A DNA stretch of 9,277 bases from Niastella sp966211305 (GTDB lineage: Bacteria; Bacteroidota; Bacteroidia; Chitinophagales; Chitinophagaceae), in NCBI GenBank assembly GCA_966211305.1, contig CBIHPC010000246.1:1-9277 (forward strand). Direction: 5' to 3'. The position numbers and the translations under genes were made by a program. Positions 1 to 6,562 of this stretch are shown one piece after another. The first letter of the stretch is position 1; every line of letters begins with the position of its first letter. A model generated the notes under the pieces. That model saw only the letters and a list, made by a program, of their open reading frames with translations. It was not told the origin of the DNA and made no database searches.

Positions 1-195
1 GCGTTCGCGGTTATAGGTTCCGTTCTGCGAATCGAAACCTCTTCTTCCGCCTGCATCAGGCCGGGCAAGGCGATCGCGGTTGTAGATTCCGTTCTGCGAA
101 TCGAAACCTCTTCTTCCACCGGCATCGGGACGGGCAAAACGATCGCGGTTGTAACCGCCGTTCTGTGGCGAGGCAATTCTGCCACCGGCGTCAGG
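1..195 (-). repeat. Tandem 66/69-bp repeats coding for PDAGGR units
   Basis: The end of the secreted-protein gene contains three in-frame units that each begin with PDAGGR, with Pro codons at 193-195, 127-129 and 58-60. Their spacing is 66 and then 69 bp. Bases 1-60 match 70-129 at 54 of 60 positions, including an identical 31-bp core (18-48 and 87-117). The protein unit is roughly PDAGGRRGFDSQNG-x-YNRDR-x-AR. The first unit is more diverged (IASPQNGG). The array may continue past the left edge. Confidence 0.9.
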
Positions 196-2133
196 GCGGC
201 CATTCCTGTCGAAGCGGCCCCCGCTATAACCTCGTCCATTATCGGCAAAACCCATGCGGCCACCACGGCCTCCACTGCCATAACGCGGGCCTCTGTCGTA
301 ACCACCGCGACCATAATCACGGGTTACAATGCCGTTTCTTCCCCTGTATATGTTGGTATTGCTATAGTAGTTATTTACTACAGTTACGTTGGTATATTGA
401 CGGTAAGATCTGTAACTGTTATACCCATAGTAACCGCCACGGTAGTGGTATGAAGGTCCGTAATAACAGGGACGATAAACGCGTGGACCGCCCCACCAGC
501 CGCCATAACCCCAGTAACCCCATGGGTAGGCATTTCCAAAACCGATGCTGACATTGAACCAGTCCCAGCCAAAGCCACCGCCGAATCCCCAGCCAAACCA
601 CGGGTTGTAGCGGATACCAAATCCCCACGTGTAAGGACGCGCATAATAATAGCGGCCATACCAGGGGCGGTAGTAATAACCGGTTCCGTATACAACGGTT
701 GGCCCATATACATATGCGTTGAGGTAACCGGGTGTATACCCCATATAAACATAATCAGGCGTTACATCGTAGATGTCAACATACTTCATGTAATAAACTG
801 GGTAACGGGGCGGAATAAGTGCGACCGCATAAGGCCGGCTTACGCTCACCACCCATGGTCCAACTGCGTTATATGATTCGAACCACACTCCGTTATCAAC
901 GGTGTAATACCTGTTGCGCCAGCGAATTACCGATGCCGGTGAATTGGTGGCATAATACATATCGGTGCCATCAATTGCTTCAAATTGTGGATCGCCATCA
1001 TAATCAACGTCGGCGCGGACTTTACTGCGTTCTACTTTTGCGGTTTGCGGAACCTGCGCTTCGGCAATAGCGTCATTCGCTTCTTCGGTGCCCGCAACGC
1101 TGGCAAGTACATTGTCTTTTGATGATCCTTTGGGAATTTTTGCAAAGTCTGCAGGCAGTTGATCTGCCGCTACATATTGCCAGTTACCACTGAGGGTTTT
1201 TGATTTATACCAGCGACCCGACAACAACACATAGTATTGTTGCGAGTTAATGTCCATGAAAATATCATTCTCTGAATTGGATACGTACAACAAGCCGGTT
1301 CCATCTACTGCTGAAAAATTCGCTTCTCCTTTTGATTGTATCAGTTCTGCCGGTTCTGTAGTTACCACTATGTTGTAAATGGTGTTGGCGTCAGTTTCTT
1401 TATTCTCTTCAGGATTTTTCTTGTCGGCTTCCTTAATGGCAGATTCAATTTTCTTGAGGTTGTTTGGAATGCCGGTGATCAGTTTGTAGGGGCCTGTTGC
1501 CGCGGGCGCAGTATACCAGTGTTTTCCGCCATACAGGTAAAACTTATCATCACGGTTCTTTACCAGCACGAACGGGGTATTCACCACTGCTTCTACTCCC
1601 CAATCTTTATTGGCCTGCAGTTTAGGAGCTCCGTCGATAGATACCAGAATGGAAGGTACGTTGGTGTAAATAACCTTCGGTGGTGTATTGCTGATTTGCG
1701 TGGCAAGCGCGCTTTGCTGTTTGTTGAGGTCAAGGGATGCCTGCAGCTCCTTGTTTGCAAATTCAATATCCCAGGATGGAACCTTGTTTTCAATGGTGTT
1801 GGCCAGGTTTTCGAGTTTGCCTTCATCACTTTCGCCTGGCAGTTTAATGTTGGTGATGTAAATTGATTTAACGCTCACCTGATCGCCCTGGGTTTCGGTA
1901 GAGGCCTTTAACCAGGCTACACCGAAAACGGGTTCTGACTTACCGTTTTCCAACACCGAAATAGCCGCATGCGCTTTTAGTGTATTGTCGGCAAATGATT
2001 CGGGCTGCCATTGATAAAGTTTAATAATGGTCCCTTCGGAAGTGGTTGTTGTTTTGGGCCAGCTATCCTGGGCCATAACCAAATGAGTGATCATGCTACC
2101 CAACAACACTGCCACCAATGTAAAGATCTTCAT
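1..2133 (-). CDS. Secreted Tyr/Gly/Trp-rich multi-repeat protein, C-terminus missing
   Basis: An uninterrupted frame of 711 codons runs from ATG (2131-2133) off the left edge, so the C-terminus is missing. Residues 1-21 form a signal peptide (MKIF start, hydrophobic core, cleavage after VMA before QDS), so the product is exported. Three degenerate units of about 100 residues follow. Each ends in a YY-x4-5-G-x-W-[YF] signature (W206, W308, W417) followed by G-[PN]-[WY]. A dense Tyr/Gly/Trp block comes next, with GYTPGY (465-470) and VVYGTGYYY (480-488). I recall this block from widespread uncharacterised exported proteins, some labelled carbohydrate-binding family V/XII. From about residue 525 the chain is Gly/Arg/Tyr/Asn-rich and ends in tandem PDAGGR repeats. 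No catalytic motif is visible. A surface or cell-envelope binding role is inference only. It is divergent from tmk and no Shine-Dalgarno sequence precedes the start. Confidence 0.85.
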   Translation of the reverse strand, partial: MKIFTLVAVLLGSMITHLVMAQDSWPKTTTTSEGTIIKLYQWQPESFADNTLKAHAAISVLENGKSEPVFGVAWLKASTETQGDQVSVKSIYITNIKLPGESDEGKLENLANTIENKVPSWDIEFANKELQASLDLNKQQSALATQISNTPPKVIYTNVPSILVSIDGAPKLQANKDWGVEAVVNTPFVLVKNRDDKFYLYGGKHWYTAPAATGPYKLITGIPNNLKKIESAIKEADKKNPEENKETDANTIYNIVVTTEPAELIQSKGEANFSAVDGTGLLYVSNSENDIFMDINSQQYYVLLSGRWYKSKTLSGNWQYVAADQLPADFAKIPKGSSKDNVLASVAGTEEANDAIAEAQVPQTAKVERSKVRADVDYDGDPQFEAIDGTDMYYATNSPASVIRWRNRYYTVDNGVWFESYNAVGPWVVSVSRPYAVALIPPRYPVYYMKYVDIYDVTPDYVYMGYTPGYLNAYVYGPTVVYGTGYYYRPWYGRYYYARPYTWGFGIRYNPWFGWGFGGGFGWDWFNVSIGFGNAYPWGYWGYGGWWGGPRVYRPCYYGPSYHYRGGYYGYNSYRSYRQYTNVTVVNNYYSNTNIYRGRNGIVTRDYGRGGYDRGPRYGSGGRGGRMGFADNGRGYSGGRFDRNGRPDAGGRIASPQNGGYNRDRFARPDAGGRRGFDSQNGIYNRDRLARPDAGGRRGFDSQNGTYNRER

Positions 2134-2362
2134 ATGGGGAAGTTTATATTTTTAGAAAAATCCATGACGGGGAATTATTACTTTAATTTACTACCATTAG
2201 ACGGCAGTTTTAGTTAGAGGTTTGTAAATATCCCAACATTGACAAAATATTAGACAAAACAACTGTTAAAGGAGTGGTTATCTGTTGACAAATTAATCAG
2301 TTTTTAACAAGGGGGCTTTATCGCACTGTCATTTAGTCTTTTACGTGTATTTTTGATCGATT
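2134..2362. other. Divergent intergenic region between secreted-protein gene and tmk
   Basis: This AT-rich stretch of 229 bp must carry both divergent promoters. On the plus strand there is an exact TAnnTTTG element next to tmk (listed separately). On the minus strand I see only near matches (TTAATTTG around 2291-2298 and TATTTTG around 2243-2249), so the promoter of the secreted protein is not settled. I found no convincing small ORF or RNA. Confidence 0.6.
2348..2355 (+). promoter_or_regulatory. Candidate Bacteroidota -7 element for tmk
   Basis: TATTTTTG matches the Bacteroidota -7 consensus TAnnTTTG exactly. It ends only seven bases before the tmk ATG at 2363, so transcription from it would begin within a few bases of the start codon and give a leaderless or nearly leaderless mRNA. 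No TTTG -33 element sits at the usual distance, which weakens the call. Confidence 0.35.
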
Positions 2363-2998
2363 ATGACGCGGAAAAACTTATTTATTGCCCTGGAAGGAAT
2401 TGACGGTAGCGGGAAAAGCACCCAAACGAAATTGTTAACAGAACAGTTATCGAACCGGGGACATAAAGTATACAGCACTTTTGAGCCAACCAATAACCAG
2501 ATAGGTAAGCTGATCAGGGATATTCTGAAAGGAAACGCCAGGGCCGATCACCGCGTTATTGCGGGGCTGTTCGTTGCCGACAGGTTAGATCATTTGCTGA
2601 ATGAGGAATATGGCATTGTGAAAAAACTCGAAGAAGGGTATACGGTGATCACCGACCGGTACCTGTTTTCATCCTACGCTTACCAGGGCGCTCACATGAA
2701 CATCGATTGGGTAATTCAGGCAAATGCCATGGCCGCTGAAATTCTTCGTCCCGATGTAAATATCTTCATCGATGTAGCGCCGGAAGTAAGCATGCACCGG
2801 GTGCATACCAATAGAGAGCATGTTGAGTTATTCGAAACGCTCGACGGCCTGAAACTGGTGCGGTCGAAATATATGGAGGCATTTGAAAAAGTAGGATCAG
2901 CGGAAAATATTTATAGCGTAGACGGAAACCGTTCTCCCGATATGATCGCTCATGACATTTGGCAGAAAGTGCAATCGATGCTTGAGCAGGATAAATAA
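2363..2998 (+). CDS. tmk: Thymidylate kinase (dTMP kinase)
   Basis: Tmk phosphorylates dTMP to dTDP with ATP in the cytoplasm, the last step specific to dTTP synthesis. The 211-residue length matches the family (about 205-215). The Walker A loop is GIDGSGKST at residues 12-20. FEPT (40-43) corresponds to the substrate-binding F-x-[RE]-P region, and ADR (72-74) and DRYLFSSYAYQG (98-109) are the characteristic dTMP-binding and DR[YF]-x2-S-x2-AYQ motifs. The P-loop lacks the basic residue of the eukaryotic type, while Arg146 and Arg151 fall in the LID region, as in bacterial class II enzymes. The start is fixed: an in-frame TGA lies at 2354-2356, so ATG 2363 is the only start that keeps the P-loop strand. 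The gene is monocistronic in view, convergent with polA, and ends 32 bp before a strong terminator. I see no Shine-Dalgarno sequence. Confidence 0.96.
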   Translation: MTRKNLFIALEGIDGSGKSTQTKLLTEQLSNRGHKVYSTFEPTNNQIGKLIRDILKGNARADHRVIAGLFVADRLDHLLNEEYGIVKKLEEGYTVITDRYLFSSYAYQGAHMNIDWVIQANAMAAEILRPDVNIFIDVAPEVSMHRVHTNREHVELFETLDGLKLVRSKYMEAFEKVGSAENIYSVDGNRSPDMIAHDIWQKVQSMLEQDK

Positions 2999-3030
2999 GC
3001 AGTAGAATTGGTAAATAATTTTTTAAAAAC

Positions 3031-3065
3031 AAACCCTGGCTGAACCTGTTATTCAGCCAGGGTTT
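3031..3065. terminator. Bidirectional intrinsic terminator between tmk and polA
   Basis: A 14-bp perfect stem (3031-3044 with 3052-3065, core CCCTGGCTGAA / TTCAGCCAGGG) encloses a 7-base loop. A T-rich run follows on the plus strand (TTTTGTTT) and on the minus strand (GTTTTTAAAAAATT). It lies between the convergent stops of tmk (2998) and polA (3088), so it can end both transcripts. Confidence 0.9.
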
Positions 3066-3087
3066 TGTTTACTTATGTCTGGTGCTT

Positions 3088-5955
3088 TTAGTGCGCTTCG
3101 AGCCAGTTAACGCCCGATCCTACTTCTGCTTCAACAGGCACATCATTGGGTAATGGCAGTGCCGACCGCATACAGTCGAGGATGATGGGTTTTATTGTAT
3201 CTATTTCTTCTTTAACCGCATCAAAAACCAACTCGTCATGCACCTGCAGTATCATTCGCGATTCAAATTTATGTTTGCGGAACTCATGATAGATCTTCAC
3301 CATGGCCAGTTTGATCATATCTGCCGCCGTTCCCTGAATGGGGGAATTGATGGCGTTTCGTTCTGCAAAACCCCGTACGGTAAAGTTGGATGAATTGATG
3401 TCGCGCAACCAGCGTTTACGTCCCATGATCGTTTGCACAAAACCGTTCTCGCGGGCAAAGTTGATGGTATCATCCATATACTTCTGAATACCGGAGAATT
3501 GTTTTTTATAGTTATCGATGATCTCTTTTGCTTCGGTGCGGCTGATACCGAGGTTATCGGCGAGGCCAAAGGCGCCCTGTCCGTAAATGATACCGAAGTT
3601 TACGCTCTTGGCTTTGTAACGTTGCTCCTTTGTAACGGCTGATTCTTCTACCCCATATACTTTAGCCGCGGTTGCGGTATGAATATCCACGCCTTTTTTG
3701 AATGCCTCGCACATGGCCGGGTCGCCGCTGATGCCGGCAACAATACGCAATTCTATCTGAGAATAGTCGGCCGAGATCAGGATGCGATTGCTGTCGCGGG
3801 GAATAAACGCTTTGCGAATTTCACGGCCTCTTTCAGTGCGAATAGGTATGTTCTGCAGGTTGGGATTATTGCTTGCCAGCCGGCCCGTTACCGCTACCGA
3901 TTGTGCATAGGATGTATGTACGCGGCCGGTTTTACGGTTGATCAGTTCGGGCAGTGAATCTACGTATGTCGATTTCAATTTGGTAAGCTCTCTGAACACC
4001 AGGATATCTTCTACGATCTTATTCTGGTGGGCCAGTTTCATCAACACATCTTCACCTGTTGCATATTGGCCGGTTTTTGTCTTTTTCGCTTTGGGATCGA
4101 GTTTCAGTTTTTCAAACAGCACTTCACCTAACTGTCGTGGCGAGGCAAGGTTGAACTTTACACCAGCCTGTTCGTACACCTTGTCTTCTGCCAGGGCTGC
4201 TTCGCGTTCCAGTTCTTTTGAGTATTCGCGCAGAAAATCAACATCTACTTTTACGCCTTCGTATTCCATATCCATCAGCACTTTTGCCAACGGGTTCTCT
4301 ACTTCGTAAAATACTTTTTCTACTTCCCTGCTTTTCAATAAAGGCGAAAGCACCTGTTTCAACTGCAGGGTAATATCGGCGTCTTCAGCGGCGTAGTCGC
4401 TTATTTTGTCGATTGCCACATCACGCATGTTCAGCTGGTTCTTTCCTTTTTTGCCTATCAGTTCTTCAATATGCACCGGTTCATAACCTAAGAAGCGGGC
4501 GCTAAGCATATCCATGCTGCGTTTGCCATCGGGCTCAATTACATAATGCGCCAGCATGGTATCGAAGGTTTCACCCTGCAGTTCGTAACCATACCACTTC
4601 AAAACGAGCATGTCGTATTTCAGGTTCTGGCCAATCCAAAGAATATCTTTTTTATTAAATACCGGTTCAAAATGTTTAAGGATGTTTTTGGTTGCTTCCT
4701 GGTCGGCCGGACAGGGAACATAATACGCTTCCCCGGGTTTGAAGGAAAAGCTCATGCCAACCAGTTCCACATCATTGGCATCCATGCCGGTAGTTTCGGT
4801 ATCGAAGCAAACTTCCTTTTCTTCCAGGAGTTCTTTTACGAGTTTTGTTATAGCCTCTTCTTCCTGTAATGTGCGGTATTGATGTGCGGTGTTGTGAATG
4901 TTTTTTCCGGCAGGCATTATATCGCCATCCTCACCCCGGTCCTCATCTGCCGGCGCTTCTTCCGCTTTCTTTGCTTTGGCTTCCGGTTTTGCTTTGCCCG
5001 GTTCAACTGCATTGCCAAACAGGTCGGTTTGCACGCCCTGTGGTGCTGCGCCCGGCACAATGGCAATCTCTTCGCCTAAAATACGTTTGGCCACTGTTTT
5101 AAATTCCAGGTCAATAAAGACTTCTTTCAGCAGATCGCGGTTCCATTCTTTCAGCCTGAAATCTTCTTCATGAAATTCGATGGGCACATCGGTTATGATA
5201 GTGGCGAGTTTTTTTGAAAGGATGGCGGCGTTCTTTCCGTTGCGCACTTTTTCGCCCAGTGCGCCTTTTATTTTATCGGCATTTTCAAGCACATTTTCCA
5301 GCGTGCCGTATTCGTTCAGCAATTTGGCGGCGGTTTTCTCTCCTACGCCTGCAATGCCGGGAATGTTATCAACGGCATCGCCCATAAGGCCCAGGATGTC
5401 GATCACCTGGTGCACTTCCTTAATATTCCATTTTTCACAAACCTCTTTTGCGCCAAGGATCTCGGCATCGCCGCCCTGGTAACCGGGTTTGTAAATTTTA
5501 ATATTGCCGTCAACCAGTTGGCCGTAGTCCTTGTCGGGCGTAACCATAAAAACCTGGTAGCCGGCAGCAGCCCCTTTTTTGCTGAGGGTACCAATAACGT
5601 CATCAGCTTCATAACCATCAACCTCCAGTACCGGAATATTGAAACCGCGGATGAGTTTTTTAATATCGGGAATGGCTGCCATCAGGTCTTCGGGCGCTTC
5701 CTGGCGGTTGGCTTTGTAATCGGTGAATTCGGTATGCCGTTCGGTGGGCGCCTGCGTATCAAAACAAACGGCCATGTGGGTAGGCTTTTGATTATTGATG
5801 AGGTCGAGCAGGGTATTTATGAAACCAAACTGGGCATTGGTATTCTTGCCCTTTGAAGTAATGCGGGGATTGCGGATAAGGGCGTAATAGGCACGAAAAA
5901 TCAGCGCCAGTGCATCGAGTAAAAAAACCTTCTTTTCATTTGATTGATTCTCCAT
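3088..5955 (-). CDS. polA: DNA polymerase I, full length with 5' nuclease and proofreading domains
   Basis: Pol I removes RNA primers and fills gaps during replication and excision repair. The 955 residues cover three domains. The 5' nuclease (about 1-290) has Asp14, the DGYEADDVIG acidic cluster (113-122), TPDKD (139-143), GDAVDN (192-197) and a helix-hairpin-helix after it. A Lys/Ala/Glu/Pro-rich linker follows (about 295-352). The 3'-5' exonuclease (about 358-545) keeps Exo I D385/E387, Exo II N444/D448 and Exo III Y521/D525, so proofreading looks intact. The polymerase domain has motif A DYSQIELR (730-737), the O-helix R779-K783-F787-Y791 and motif C HDE (906-908). The linker contains QTDLF (309-313), a possible sliding-clamp motif. 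ATG 5955 is preceded by GGAGG with a 7-base spacer, which supports this start. The gene is convergent with tmk. Confidence 0.98.
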   Translation of the reverse strand: MENQSNEKKVFLLDALALIFRAYYALIRNPRITSKGKNTNAQFGFINTLLDLINNQKPTHMAVCFDTQAPTERHTEFTDYKANRQEAPEDLMAAIPDIKKLIRGFNIPVLEVDGYEADDVIGTLSKKGAAAGYQVFMVTPDKDYGQLVDGNIKIYKPGYQGGDAEILGAKEVCEKWNIKEVHQVIDILGLMGDAVDNIPGIAGVGEKTAAKLLNEYGTLENVLENADKIKGALGEKVRNGKNAAILSKKLATIITDVPIEFHEEDFRLKEWNRDLLKEVFIDLEFKTVAKRILGEEIAIVPGAAPQGVQTDLFGNAVEPGKAKPEAKAKKAEEAPADEDRGEDGDIMPAGKNIHNTAHQYRTLQEEEAITKLVKELLEEKEVCFDTETTGMDANDVELVGMSFSFKPGEAYYVPCPADQEATKNILKHFEPVFNKKDILWIGQNLKYDMLVLKWYGYELQGETFDTMLAHYVIEPDGKRSMDMLSARFLGYEPVHIEELIGKKGKNQLNMRDVAIDKISDYAAEDADITLQLKQVLSPLLKSREVEKVFYEVENPLAKVLMDMEYEGVKVDVDFLREYSKELEREAALAEDKVYEQAGVKFNLASPRQLGEVLFEKLKLDPKAKKTKTGQYATGEDVLMKLAHQNKIVEDILVFRELTKLKSTYVDSLPELINRKTGRVHTSYAQSVAVTGRLASNNPNLQNIPIRTERGREIRKAFIPRDSNRILISADYSQIELRIVAGISGDPAMCEAFKKGVDIHTATAAKVYGVEESAVTKEQRYKAKSVNFGIIYGQGAFGLADNLGISRTEAKEIIDNYKKQFSGIQKYMDDTINFARENGFVQTIMGRKRWLRDINSSNFTVRGFAERNAINSPIQGTAADMIKLAMVKIYHEFRKHKFESRMILQVHDELVFDAVKEEIDTIKPIILDCMRSALPLPNDVPVEAEVGSGVNWLEAH

Positions 5956-5962
5956 ATGGTAT

Positions 5963-5967
5963 CCTCC
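5963..5967 (-). promoter_or_regulatory. Shine-Dalgarno sequence of polA
   Basis: GGAGG on the minus strand lies seven bases before the polA ATG. It is the only clear Shine-Dalgarno sequence in the window. tmk, uvrB, the secreted-protein gene and the small membrane protein gene have none, as is usual in Bacteroidota. Confidence 0.65.
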
Positions 5968-6000
5968 AGTTATTTTTCACAATGCCCCGAAGGTAGGATT

Positions 6001-6022
6001 ATGGCGCTGAAAATGGCGCTGA
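6001..6022. repeat. Short direct repeat upstream of polA
   Basis: The 10-mer ATGGCGCTGA occurs at 6001-6010 and again at 6013-6022, a 12-bp period, 46-67 bp upstream of the polA start. It could be a protein-binding site pair or chance. No known operator is recognised. Confidence 0.3.
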
Positions 6023-6052
6023 TTTTAGCACAAAACGGGCAAATGCAAAAAC

Positions 6053-6112
6053 GGTTAATTAGCCCATCGGCCCGATAGTTATACCGGTAATGATCCCGAT
6101 GGCTAATTAACC
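6053..6112 (-). terminator. Large inverted repeat, candidate terminator on the minus strand
   Basis: Left arm 6053-6070 (GGTTAATTAGCCCATCGG) pairs with right arm 6096-6112 over 17 bp with one bulged C. The 25-base loop includes the palindrome TACCGGTA (6082-6089). On the minus strand the stem is followed by CGTTTTTGC, so it could end transcripts arriving from the small membrane protein gene before polA. The AT-rich stem base and short T run make it weaker than the two other terminators. A role as protein-binding site is possible. Confidence 0.45.
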
Positions 6113-6124
6113 TAATATGGGGCG

Positions 6125-6156
6125 TCTTCAACCTGTTGTAAACAGGGATTTGAAGA
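6125..6156 (-). other. Imperfect hairpin after the small membrane protein gene
   Basis: TCTTCAACCTGTT (6125-6137) can pair with AACAGG (6141-6146) and TTGAAGA (6150-6156), with a 3-base loop and a 3-base bulge. It lies 25 bp beyond the stop of the small gene on the minus strand. No T run follows, so it may stabilise a 3' end rather than terminate alone. Confidence 0.35.
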
Positions 6157-6180
6157 ATGAAATTTTTAAAGAAATGCTTT

Positions 6181-6345
6181 TTAGCGGTCGGTTGCCGCAG
6201 CTTCTGCGCCCGTAGCTACATGAGCTGTCTGGTTTGTTGGTTTTGCAGGTTCCTCCTTTACAAAGGTGATCAGGTAAAGTGCAAATGCCAGGCATGCAAA
6301 AGCAAACGCATTAAACAGGCGACGGCGCATACGACGGGCTCTCAT
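6181..6345 (-). CDS. Small single-pass membrane protein, 54 residues, unknown function
   Basis: ATG (6343-6345) to TAA (6181-6183) encodes 54 residues. The N-terminus is strongly basic (MRARRMRRR, residues 1-9). A clean hydrophobic stretch follows (about 10-29, LFNAFAFACLAFALYLITFV), then a polar Ala/Thr/Glu-rich tail of about 25 residues. By the positive-inside rule the N-terminus should be cytoplasmic and the tail periplasmic. Basic N-terminus, membrane segment and tail fit a real bitopic microprotein better than chance. The antisense frame gives only a Cys-rich, pattern-free peptide. The gene lies between uvrB and polA on their strand, after the uvrB terminator, so it probably has its own promoter, which I cannot identify. 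There is no Shine-Dalgarno sequence. I recognise no family. Met6 is an alternative start. Confidence 0.6.
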   Translation of the reverse strand: MRARRMRRRLFNAFAFACLAFALYLITFVKEEPAKPTNQTAHVATGAEAAATDR

Positions 6346-6402
6346 ACGGGTAAAAGATGTAGGGTTTAGGGGTTGATTTCGAACACATTAAGAACGAGCT
6401 TA

Positions 6403-6411
6403 TGTGGATAA
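6403..6411 (-). promoter_or_regulatory. Perfect DnaA-box 9-mer
   Basis: The minus strand reads TTATCCACA, the consensus DnaA box, overlapping the palindrome ATAATATTAT (6408-6417). It lies 58 bp upstream of the small membrane protein start. One perfect match on either strand is expected in roughly 7% of random windows of this size, so chance is not excluded. There is no cluster of boxes, so an origin is unlikely. Confidence 0.3.
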
Positions 6412-6479
6412 TATTATTCAGGAGTAGAAATTTTTTTGTAGGCTGCGGTCGCCATGCCCCAGCCTTAATGGTAAGTACC

Positions 6480-6506
6480 AAAAAGGAGGCCCGATGGGGA
6501 CCTCCT
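6480..6506 (-). terminator. Intrinsic terminator of uvrB
   Basis: AGGAGG (6484-6489) pairs with CCTCCT (6501-6506), and CCC (6490-6492) with GGG in 6497-6499, with one bulged A and a short loop. On the minus strand the GC-rich stem is followed by TTTTT (6484-6480). It lies about 57 bp past the uvrB stop, which separates uvrB from the downstream small gene and polA. Confidence 0.75.
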
Positions 6507-6562
6507 CAGGTATATAAACCACAACGCATTATTTTCTGAACTCTCTCTTTAAGGGGCCGGGG

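Noticed and set aside
165..551. Frame of 128 codons on the plus strand
   Set aside because: It is antisense to the Gly/Arg/Tyr-rich tail. Its His/Cys/Arg-rich product is what the complement of such repeats gives by chance.
384..752. Frame of 122 codons on the minus strand
   Set aside because: It lies inside the long signal-peptide-bearing reading frame that is open from 2133 to 1. It is a shadow frame produced by Tyr/Gly-rich codons.
1336..1866. Frame of 176 codons on the plus strand
   Set aside because: It is long, but antisense to the secreted-protein gene, whose frame has a signal peptide and internal repeats. No domain is recognisable in it.
6157..6369. Cys-rich frame of 70 codons on the plus strand
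   Set aside because: It is antisense to the small membrane protein gene, which has a clear basic-hydrophobic-polar layout. The Cys-rich product has no regular spacing.
6400..6420. Possible replication origin at the DnaA-box 9-mer
   Set aside because: There is one perfect box and one distant imperfect one, with no cluster, no long AT-rich unwinding region, and no dnaA or dnaN gene beside it.
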